Below, piece after piece: positions 32,539-39,287 of a stretch of 39,953 nt of DNA (positions are counted from its first letter, which is position 1; every line of letters starts with the position of its first letter). The notes beneath the pieces were generated by a model, which was given only the letters and a program-made list of their open reading frames with translations, had not been told where the DNA came from and did no database searches. The translations under genes were made by a program, and so were the position numbers. The DNA is taken from the NCBI GenBank assembly GCA_038230955.1, contig JBBRMG010000008.1:1-39953 (forward strand). The letters run 5' to 3'. Source of the DNA: JBBRMG01 sp038230955 (GTDB taxonomy: Bacteria; Patescibacteriota; Doudnabacteria; UBA920).

Positions 32539-32737
32539 TCACTTAAACAAGTGAATTTTATAGACATTTGCCAGCTAGATTTTCTTTGCCTGTCTCGTAT
32601 AGGTCGAGAAAATCTACCTGACAAACGTCTGTCGGTAGAACTCCAGTGGAGTAATCGCTCCGATTAGGAGTTTTATCAGACGTCGGGTACTAGGCACTTT
32701 GAAAAATACGCAAATGCGTCAAAAGAGGAAAATTGAA
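32539..32737 (+). ncRNA. long structured leader RNA of the secreted-protein pair
   Basis: About 200 bases lie between the promoter and the ATG at 32738. By eye they contain: hairpin TCACTT/AAGTGA (32539-32554); a ten-base helix TAGATTTTCT (32576-32585) with AGAAAATCTA (32607-32616), capped by GCCT/AGGT; and an outer helix ACGTCTG (32625-32631) with CAGACGT (32677-32683). The outer helix encloses hairpin ACTCC/GGAGT (32640-32652), a linker ending in AATCG, and hairpin GCTCC/GGAGT (32657-32671). Last comes ACGC/GCGT (32708-32719) before the SD. A competing hairpin (CCTGACA with TGTCGG) would break the outer helix. I match it to no riboswitch I know. Confidence 0.55.
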
Positions 32738-33457
32738 ATGAGAAATTTAATCGCATTGTTAGTTATCGCATTGGTTTTGGTCTCATCGGCATTCGCGCAA
32801 GAACAGCGCAATGTTGGTGTCGAATTCCGGCCGTATGGCTTTCAGGACAATATCGAAGCAGAAAAGTTCATGGCTTCGGTCATGAATTTGGATCTGCAAG
32901 ACCCATCGAGTCCGGTGCACTTCGTTCAGGTCGCTGATCGCGGCGAACGAAAGATGGTCGTTAATATCACTATTAGGGCCATCAAAAATTACACCGGTCA
33001 GGAGGGTTTAAAGAAGCAAGGCATCCGCCTTGGCTTAAACGCGTTGCTTAGTGCGGCGCCGAGTAGCGTTCGAGGCAATTCGAATCTTCAAAACCTTATA
33101 CGCACTGGAAGAAATACACTTATTCCGAACGTTTACATTTATTATACGGAATACATCGTTACATCGACGGTGTATATGTATAGAAACGGTAATATCGTTT
33201 GGAGAGGAGCCGACTCTCGAACTTTGACGGTGAAAGAAACTCGTTACCAAAACAATACTTACCCGAAAGCGGAGTTGGAGAAAGGCGGAGACGTTGGGGA
33301 GCTTATCCCTTACGGCGACGCGTTCGCGTATCCGCAGGACGGGAACATAAACGGGAAACGCAATCAGATTCTCGCGTTTCTAGTCTTCCGCACAAGTGTG
33401 GATGAAAAACACCGGGTTCGTGGTGGAAACGAACTGTTACGACAAGGAGCACAGTAA
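32738..33457 (+). CDS. secreted protein of unknown function
   Basis: The 239-residue product starts with a clear signal peptide (RNLIALLVIALVLVSSAFA, cleavage likely before QEQRN). The mature part has no cysteine and alternates hydrophobic and polar residues as in beta-rich domains: NVGVEFRPYGFQ, then ERKMVVNITIRAI, a central helical stretch (GLKKQGIRLGLNALL), YIYYTEYIVTSTVYMYRNG and ILAFLVFRTS. I recognise no family. The ATG at 32738 is chosen over an upstream TTG at 32699 because of an AGAGGA SD at 32724-32729 and because it gives a clean signal peptide. Its stop overlaps the start of the next gene (TAATG), so the two are coupled. Confidence 0.75.
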   Translation: MRNLIALLVIALVLVSSAFAQEQRNVGVEFRPYGFQDNIEAEKFMASVMNLDLQDPSSPVHFVQVADRGERKMVVNITIRAIKNYTGQEGLKKQGIRLGLNALLSAAPSSVRGNSNLQNLIRTGRNTLIPNVYIYYTEYIVTSTVYMYRNGNIVWRGADSRTLTVKETRYQNNTYPKAELEKGGDVGELIPYGDAFAYPQDGNINGKRNQILAFLVFRTSVDEKHRVRGGNELLRQGAQ

Positions 33458-34389
33458 TGAAAAAGATAATCAGTTTAACAGTCCTTTATTCTTTGTTTCT
33501 GGTCGTAATATGTCGACCAGTCATCGTCGATGCACAAACAACTGTTCGGTCAGACCCGCGAGGGTTGAACCGCTATACGTTGAACGGCACTAAAAAGCCG
33601 TTAAGCATCTTTACGCTTCCTCAATACGATCGTCGTATTGGAGAAAGCAAATTTTTCGATGGTTTTGGCCGCAAGACAGCTACGGAGCTTGGCCTTGAGA
33701 ACGCTGAATTCTGCAATGAGTTCGGCGATCACGCTGAGTGCGGTAATCTCGAAGGCAAAGCAGTTATCCGATTCAAAAACGGGATGGTTGGGGACGAGGC
33801 TTATCTTGAAGGATGCTTAAAGAACGGTAAGACGTTCTTTAACAGAATCAAGATTTACAAAAAGCCGCCACCACCAGTCGTGGTTGAAAAGGTTGAGCTT
33901 TGCTCAAACATCGCGATCGCTGTAAAAGATGTGCCGTCGGACTGGACAATTACCAGAACGACAAGTACGGTAACTTGCAACTTTCCGGTACCACCGGCGC
34001 CCGAGGCGAAAATCATCACTAACACGGTTGATAACACCTGCAAGCCAGGGGTGATGAACCGAATATTCGAGGAGCATAATAAGAAGGGTTTTAATCCCCA
34101 AGAGTTGGTCACTACCAAGCTGACCGGTTCTACTTATGACATTCCCCGAATAATGTCGTTGATGGCTGTAACCGAAGCAACCAGTAAACTGACCGATTTG
34201 GTCATTTATTACAACGGTTGTGACTACGCTGTTTACGGACTAAGCGTGGTTAAGGGAGGTCTCGGTTGGTGGAAGTGGGTTATCCCTGCGCTCATCGCCG
34301 CCGCTTTCTTACTCGGCCGTCTAACCGTTCGGTGTCCCGTGACGCCAATTAAGGTAGAAGTCAGGCCCCCCGATCGTGGGCCGCTATAA
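33457..34389 (+). CDS. secreted Cys-rich protein with C-terminal membrane anchor
   Basis: The 310-residue product has a signal peptide (about 1-26, cleaved near VDAQTT), an N-terminal domain with paired cysteines (EFCNEF, AECGNLE, EGCLKNG), a Pro-rich linker KKPPPPVVVEK at about 137-147, a second domain with further cysteines (ELCSN, TCNFPVPP, TCKPGVM, NGCDYAV), and a C-terminal span WWKWVIPALIAAAFLLGRL near residues 272-290 with a basic and proline-rich tail. The seven outer cysteines suggest disulfides. I recognise no family. An AAGGAG SD lies inside the end of the preceding gene, and the ATG overlaps that stop codon. The pair probably forms one surface complex, which is inference from coupling. 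Confidence 0.75.
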   Translation: MKKIISLTVLYSLFLVVICRPVIVDAQTTVRSDPRGLNRYTLNGTKKPLSIFTLPQYDRRIGESKFFDGFGRKTATELGLENAEFCNEFGDHAECGNLEGKAVIRFKNGMVGDEAYLEGCLKNGKTFFNRIKIYKKPPPPVVVEKVELCSNIAIAVKDVPSDWTITRTTSTVTCNFPVPPAPEAKIITNTVDNTCKPGVMNRIFEEHNKKGFNPQELVTTKLTGSTYDIPRIMSLMAVTEATSKLTDLVIYYNGCDYAVYGLSVVKGGLGWWKWVIPALIAAAFLLGRLTVRCPVTPIKVEVRPPDRGPL

Positions 34390-34416
34390 GTTGAATTTCT
34401 CTTTCGAGAATTAAAA

Positions 34417-34432
34417 AACCAGGCGACTGGTT
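34417..34432 (+). other. GNRA-capped hairpin in the 3' leader of the secreted pair
   Basis: AACCAG and CTGGTT form a six-base stem closed by a GCGA tetraloop, 28 bases after the stop and just upstream of the terminator. Confidence 0.6.
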
Positions 34433-34439
34433 TCTGACT

Positions 34440-34484
34440 GACAGGTCAATAATAACTCACGTTATTGTTGCCTGTCTTTTTTTT
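34440..34484 (+). terminator. strong intrinsic terminator of the secreted pair
   Basis: GACAGG at 34440-34445 pairs with CCTGTC at 34471-34476. Inside it AATAATAAC pairs with GTTATTGTT around a TCAC loop, and the hairpin is followed by eight T. Confidence 0.92.
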
Positions 34485-34512
34485 GCCCAAAATCGGCGAA
34501 GCTCTATTTTTT

Positions 34513-34521
34513 TGCTATACT
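34513..34521 (+). promoter_or_regulatory. extended -10 promoter for the GT2 gene at 34550
   Basis: TGC followed by TATACT forms an extended -10; no good -35 is present. The start near 34528 gives a leader of about 22 bases without an SD. Confidence 0.6.
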
Positions 34522-34549
34522 ATAGATACTTAATACTAATACTCAAACA

Positions 34550-35272
34550 ATGAAACTTTCTGTGGTCATTCCGGCTTATAACGAGGCGGAGCGGATAACA
34601 AACACTTTGCAAGATATTGACGGTTACTTAAAACAGCAAAGCTACGATTATGAATTAGTGGTCGTAGTCAACAACAGTAAGGATAAGACGTTCGCAGTGA
34701 CCGAAAGCTTGCGGGCTACTAGCATTCCCAAAATTGTGGCGATGGATATTCCTGAAGGCGGCAAAGGGAATGCGGTACGACGGGGAATAATGGATAAAGC
34801 CACGGGTGACATTATTATGTTCATGGACGCTGATAACGCTACGCCGATCTCCGAGATTGCCAAGTTCCTGCCGTTCTTTGAGCAGGGGTATGATGCGGTA
34901 ATCGGTTCGCGGGAAATTAATCCTGAGTTACTGAAAGTAAAACAGAGTTTGAAACGACAAATTTTAGGATGGGGTAGTCACTTGTTAGTTCGCATAGTAT
35001 TACTGCCAGGAATTTATGACAGCCAATTAGGGTTTAAAGCATTTACCAATAAAGCGGCCAAAGAAATTTTTAATCGCATTACAGTGCTCGGTTGGGCATT
35101 CGATATGGAAGTATTGGCCATCGCCAAAGCGCGTGGTTTCAAAACGAAAGAGGTTGGCGTATTGTGGTCTGAGTTCGGCGGCGGTCATGTTCCCATGAGT
35201 GCGTTTGCAGAATCGCTGGTAGATTTGTTTCGCATCAAACTCCGCTACATTCAAGGGTTGTATAACAAGTAA
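34550..35272 (+). CDS. family 2 glycosyltransferase, dolichyl-phosphate glucose synthase-like
   Basis: The 240-residue protein has the GT-A domain typical of polyprenyl-phosphate sugar synthases of the DPG/Alg5 type: LSVVIPAYNEAERITNTL, VVVNNSKDKT, GGKGNAVRRGI, the metal-binding MFMDADNATP, AVIGSREI, and DSQLGFKAF followed by VLGWAFDMEVLAIA. It has no C-terminal membrane spans. Such enzymes load a sugar on a polyprenyl phosphate, which would supply donors for the GT39-type enzymes at 14503-18236. That link is inference. Confidence 0.88.
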   Translation: MKLSVVIPAYNEAERITNTLQDIDGYLKQQSYDYELVVVVNNSKDKTFAVTESLRATSIPKIVAMDIPEGGKGNAVRRGIMDKATGDIIMFMDADNATPISEIAKFLPFFEQGYDAVIGSREINPELLKVKQSLKRQILGWGSHLLVRIVLLPGIYDSQLGFKAFTNKAAKEIFNRITVLGWAFDMEVLAIAKARGFKTKEVGVLWSEFGGGHVPMSAFAESLVDLFRIKLRYIQGLYNK

Positions 35273-35296
35273 AATAAAGTTTTGATAAAGATAGGA

Positions 35297-35321
35297 AAAA
35301 TCGCCCTAGGGGCGGTTTTTT
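35297..35321 (+). terminator. intrinsic terminator after the GT2 gene at 34550
   Basis: ATCGCCC at 35300-35306 pairs with GGGCGGT at 35310-35316, extended by A/T pairs, with a TAG loop and a run of T. Confidence 0.85.
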
Positions 35322-35329
35322 GTTATACT
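35321..35329 (+). promoter_or_regulatory. extended -10 giving a possibly leaderless subtilase transcript
   Basis: TGT plus TATACT directly follows the terminator, and the -10 ends seven bases before the ATG at 35337. A normal start site would coincide with the ATG, so the message could be leaderless. Confidence 0.5.
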
Positions 35330-35336
35330 TACATTC

Positions 35337-37331
35337 ATGACATCTAAGAATCCTTCTATAACCTCGCGACGTAATCGCACTAAAAGAGCTATCACAATTA
35401 TAATAGTTATTGTTTTGGCTTTAGCTATGGCTCTTTCTATTCTCGGCACTTTTGCCGCTTCCGCAGCCAGCACCACCGATTTTTCATCTATCTCTCAGAA
35501 CTCACCAATTTTGGGTAAGCAGATAGTTGGGGATAGCAAAGGTGTGAGCACAATTAATTTTAACTATGTTATCAAGTTAAAAACTAACGACTCTCAAATT
35601 TTAAAACCGTTTGTTAGTTCTGCCGAAAGCATTTTTGCTTTTAGTAGCAGTCCGGCGTTCGCTCGGGTTTATAGTTTTCGATCCCCAGCCCCGTTAGGAG
35701 TTTTGCGTCAGGCATTAACTGGCCAGTATGAGTACTTAGAGCTGGATCAATCGGTTACAGTAAAAGCCCAAACCACTTTAGTTGCTAATGCACTAAACCC
35801 AGTATTTACGAATGACCCTGGATTTACGGGCGACCCAGCAAACATAGATCGGCAGTGGGCCTTACCTAAAGTTGGATTTACCAATGCTTGGCGGTCCAGT
35901 ACTGGATCAACAGACGTTGTTGTCGGAGTCATAGACACCGGCATTGATGAAACTCATGAAGACTTCACCAACACTCGTTTTGCCGAAGGGATAGATTTGC
36001 TCACAGGCCAAACCATTCGTGTCGGCACAAATGCCGACGATAACGGTCATGGCACTTTAGTCTCAGGCGTCATTGGCGCCACACCGAATAATGGTATTGG
36101 CGTTGCTGGTGCCGCTTGGAAAGTCACTCTCCTTCCGGTTAAAGCTTTGGACTCAAAGGGCTCCGGCACTTCTTCTGCGGTTTCTCAGGCCATTGTCTGG
36201 GCGGCAGATCATGGTGCCGCTATTTTAAACATGTCTTTGGGCGGACTGGGATTTGGTCACGACACCACTTTGGCCAATGCTGTTAGTTATGCTTATCGCA
36301 AAAATGTTTTGCTTGTCTCTGCTGCGGGGAATGATGCGGCTATTACTGGTGGCGATCTTGATGTGAATCCCGTTTTTCCGATTTGCGATGACAACGGGGA
36401 AAACATGATTCTTGGAGTTACGGCATCTGATCAAAACGATATTAAACCAGATTTTGCTAACTTTGGTAAAGTCTGTGTTGATGTGTCGGCTCCGGGCAAA
36501 CGAATTCTCTCTACTATTAACCACGACCCAGTCACTGGTAGCTTTGCTCCTGACTCGTATGCTTATGCATCAGGTACATCTTTAGCAGTACCCTATGTGG
36601 TGGCCCAAGCTGTACTATTGAAATCGGTATACCCATTGGCTACTAACAAGCAATTGCGTGATCGCATTATTTCTAGCGCTGTTAACATCGACGCTAATAA
36701 TTTGAGCCAATGCGCCAGCGGTTCTTGCCGCGGCTTAATCGGCTCAGGCCGTATAGATGTGTCGGCCAGCATAGCCACACCTATTGTCGCATATAGTATT
36801 AAAGACGGGGACGTGGTCAAGATGCGCGATACCGGAGTGTTCTATTATATTAGCGGGGGCAAACGCCAACCCATTTCTGACTTTGTGTTCAATCAAAGAT
36901 TTAAGAACGCTCCAATTATAGATGCTTACCAATCGGATGTGTCGCAGTATCCTATCGGCCAGTTCGCCGAACCGTTAGATGAGACTTTAGTAATGATGCC
37001 CAATGACCCTACTGTATATTCCATGTCCAAAGGGTTGCGTCTGCCTGTGACCTACCAAGTATTTTTATTGCGTCACTATTCATTCAACAAAACTAATGTG
37101 TTGAGTTTCGAAGAGATGAGCTCATGGTTAATCGGAAGTTTTTTGGCTCCACCGGACGGCACATTGCTCCGTACCCCTGGTAATCAAACTGTGCACTGGG
37201 TTGTGGGCGGTGTGCTTCACCCGATTAATTACAATTTTTACATTGAACGAGGATTGAACATATTCCCGGTTGTCTATGTTAGTGATAATGACCTGAAAGG
37301 TTTCTCTAAGGGTGAAGCCTACATTAGGTAA
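35337..37331 (+). CDS. secreted subtilisin-family serine protease with C-terminal repeats
   Basis: The 664-residue protein starts with a basic N-terminus and a hydrophobic signal or anchor (about 18-46), then a propeptide-like region to about 150. The S8 catalytic domain follows, with Asp200 in VIDTGIDETHED, His238 in DDNGHGTLVSG and Ser415 in ASGTSLAVP. The oxyanion Asn is in SAAGND. After the protease, three repeats of about 60 residues (from about 488) share the pattern D-x-T-(hydrophobic) ... G-x-x-x-x-(V/I) ... R; the third begins PPDGTLLRTPGNQTVHW. The same repeat occurs six times in the next gene. It probably acts at the cell surface; the target protein is unknown. Confidence 0.92.
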   Translation: MTSKNPSITSRRNRTKRAITIIIVIVLALAMALSILGTFAASAASTTDFSSISQNSPILGKQIVGDSKGVSTINFNYVIKLKTNDSQILKPFVSSAESIFAFSSSPAFARVYSFRSPAPLGVLRQALTGQYEYLELDQSVTVKAQTTLVANALNPVFTNDPGFTGDPANIDRQWALPKVGFTNAWRSSTGSTDVVVGVIDTGIDETHEDFTNTRFAEGIDLLTGQTIRVGTNADDNGHGTLVSGVIGATPNNGIGVAGAAWKVTLLPVKALDSKGSGTSSAVSQAIVWAADHGAAILNMSLGGLGFGHDTTLANAVSYAYRKNVLLVSAAGNDAAITGGDLDVNPVFPICDDNGENMILGVTASDQNDIKPDFANFGKVCVDVSAPGKRILSTINHDPVTGSFAPDSYAYASGTSLAVPYVVAQAVLLKSVYPLATNKQLRDRIISSAVNIDANNLSQCASGSCRGLIGSGRIDVSASIATPIVAYSIKDGDVVKMRDTGVFYYISGGKRQPISDFVFNQRFKNAPIIDAYQSDVSQYPIGQFAEPLDETLVMMPNDPTVYSMSKGLRLPVTYQVFLLRHYSFNKTNVLSFEEMSSWLIGSFLAPPDGTLLRTPGNQTVHWVVGGVLHPINYNFYIERGLNIFPVVYVSDNDLKGFSKGEAYIR

Positions 37332-37348
37332 GGCAACCATATTGAGTA

Positions 37349-37357
37349 TGCTATACT
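37349..37357 (+). promoter_or_regulatory. extended -10 promoter for the lysozyme-like gene
   Basis: TGC plus TATACT, the same nine bases as at 34513-34521, lies about 90 bases before the ATG at 37449. A second -10 candidate, TATAAT at 37426-37431, would give a short leader. No convincing -35 is seen for either. Confidence 0.45.
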
Positions 37358-37448
37358 AAAATAGGTTCTATTGCATCGAAAATAAGTCGCTAACGTTTCC
37401 AATCGTTTTCTCACGCAACGGAAGCTATAATTATCGCCAACATACATT

Positions 37449-39284
37449 ATGAAAAATAAAATCGCTTTATTTACAGTTGCAATTATATTTTCTCTCACAC
37501 CTGTGCTTGTTTTTGCCCAGGAAGATATTAATGCAGGGTTTAATCCAAATCAGTTAATTACTGATGCCACTTTTTCTGATACGAAAACTTTCGGCGGTGC
37601 CGCAGGAGTGCAGAAATTTTTGGAGAGCAAAAATAGTCCTTTGGCCAATACCTCAGCCCAATTCGTGGCGTTGTTGAAAGAGCCTAACATTACTATATTA
37701 AAGCAGTCATTGTCGGACCCTGAGCCGAGCTTAGACCACAATCGTTCGGCCGCGGAATTAATTTGGGATGCCGCCCAGGTCTCGGGTTTGAATCCGCAAG
37801 TTATTTTGGTCACTCTCAATAAAGAACAGAGTCTCATTACAGGCCGACAAACCGCGAGCACTGACCAAATGCAAAGAGCGTTAGATTTTGCCTTGGGGTT
37901 TGGCTGTCCAGATAGTGCCGCTTGCGGCGATATCTATCGTGGGTTTTACTTTCAATTATTCGGTAACTTAGATAGTACCGGCAACCGTTACTTGGGTGCC
38001 GCTGGTTCCTTGATTCGATCCTTCAATGCCCCTGGTGGACGAGGTCCGGCAGTGGCTGGAGTACCAGCAAAGACGGGTGACACAATTACTTTGGATAATA
38101 CTTTAGGTGGTTATAACGGAGTGCAACCTCAGCAAATCATCAACTTGTCTAATAACGCGACGGCCGCTTTGTACCGCTACACTCCACATGTTTTCAATGG
38201 CAACTACAATTTCTGGAAGTTCTTCAATTCTTGGTTCCGTTATCCCAACGGCACTTTAATTAAAGGCACGGATGGGCTGACATATATTATTCAGAATGGA
38301 ACGAAACAATCGGTTACAGCTTTCGTCGCTCAAACTCGGGGCTTAAATATTTCCACAGCTATTCAAGCGTCTCAAAATGAGCTGGACGGATATCCTACAG
38401 AAAAACCATACACTCCTGCTGACAATACTATTATTTCGGTTGACGGCAAACTGTTTGTGTTCACCGATAGCGTAAAGCACCCAGCGTCTAGTTTTATTGT
38501 TACTCAACGAGGTTTAAACCCAGCTTCTGCTGTGGTCGTGTCTGCCAGTGATGTTGCTGTATTCGTGGACGGCCCACAGTTAACTCCATCCGATGGCACA
38601 GTGCTCAGAGGGACTACTGGGCAAGCAGTTTACTCGGTTCAAGCGGGCACATTGAAATTGTTCGTGCCGTTAACTTTTGCCCAGCGTAATGCCGGTAAAT
38701 TAATGCAAATAATTCCTGACGATGAGTTAGCAACCTACCCAAAGAGTGGTTATGTGCCGCCGGCCAATGGCAGTTTGGTTAAGCCGGATGATTCCCTAGG
38801 AGTGTTCGTAGTAGAAGAAGGTTCGGAACATCCATTGACCGCTGAACTGTTTCGCAACCGCGGTTACAAGTTCGCCAACATTTCTATTGTTAGCCACGAT
38901 GTCCTGAACTCTATTGGCGTCGGGGCCATTGCTACTCCTCATGACAACACTTTCTACAAAATCGGTGGGCAGATGTACTGGTACAAAGATGGGACCCAGC
39001 ATGCTATCTCGTCATTCGTTTCTGCTCAGAAGAAAATTAGTTCAGATTTCAATTTTGGCGTCGATGAAGGCAAGGCCTGGCCAACAGGCACCCCAATATC
39101 ACCCCGTGACGGCACTATTATAAAAGGTGATGCATCGCAATCAGTGTTCTTCGTTCAAAATGGTCAGTTGAAACCTTTGACCGCCGAAGCTTTCGCTAAA
39201 CGAAAAATTAAACCAAAACAAATTTCTGTCTTGCCTCAAGCCGAGGTAGACTCTTACGCTAAAGGGGACACTCTAACTCAGTAG
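37449..39284 (+). CDS. secreted lysozyme-like protein with six C-terminal repeats
   Basis: The 611-residue product has a signal peptide (about 1-23, ending VLVFAQ). The N-terminal domain (FNPNQLITDATF, then QKFLESKNSP, LNPQVILVTLNKEQSLI with Glu126, and FGCPDSAACGDIYRGFYFQLFG) matches a lysozyme-like/hydrolase domain seen in secreted proteins of Patescibacteria and Actinobacteria; the conserved Glu is the likely catalytic acid. From about residue 267, six repeats of 55-60 residues follow, each starting with a P-x-(D/N)-(G/N)-(T/S) turn (PNGTLIKG, PADNTIIS, PSDGTVLRG, PANGSLVKP, PHDNTFYK, PRDGTIIKG). These probably form a binding or spacer region. The enzymatic activity is inferred, not shown. 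Confidence 0.82.
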   Translation: MKNKIALFTVAIIFSLTPVLVFAQEDINAGFNPNQLITDATFSDTKTFGGAAGVQKFLESKNSPLANTSAQFVALLKEPNITILKQSLSDPEPSLDHNRSAAELIWDAAQVSGLNPQVILVTLNKEQSLITGRQTASTDQMQRALDFALGFGCPDSAACGDIYRGFYFQLFGNLDSTGNRYLGAAGSLIRSFNAPGGRGPAVAGVPAKTGDTITLDNTLGGYNGVQPQQIINLSNNATAALYRYTPHVFNGNYNFWKFFNSWFRYPNGTLIKGTDGLTYIIQNGTKQSVTAFVAQTRGLNISTAIQASQNELDGYPTEKPYTPADNTIISVDGKLFVFTDSVKHPASSFIVTQRGLNPASAVVVSASDVAVFVDGPQLTPSDGTVLRGTTGQAVYSVQAGTLKLFVPLTFAQRNAGKLMQIIPDDELATYPKSGYVPPANGSLVKPDDSLGVFVVEEGSEHPLTAELFRNRGYKFANISIVSHDVLNSIGVGAIATPHDNTFYKIGGQMYWYKDGTQHAISSFVSAQKKISSDFNFGVDEGKAWPTGTPISPRDGTIIKGDASQSVFFVQNGQLKPLTAEAFAKRKIKPKQISVLPQAEVDSYAKGDTLTQ

Positions 39285-39287
39285 CTC

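Noticed and set aside
32539..32700. TPP riboswitch because of an ACCTGA string near 32616
   Set aside because: The partner CTGAGA element and the rest of the TPP core are absent, and the pairing layout differs.
32699..32737. TTG start for the first secreted protein
   Set aside because: It would put 13 basic residues before the signal peptide and ignore the SD; the ATG at 32738 is better.
32576..32737. tRNA-like gene or retron RNA
   Set aside because: No acceptor/T-loop signature (GTTCRA) and no reverse transcriptase gene nearby.
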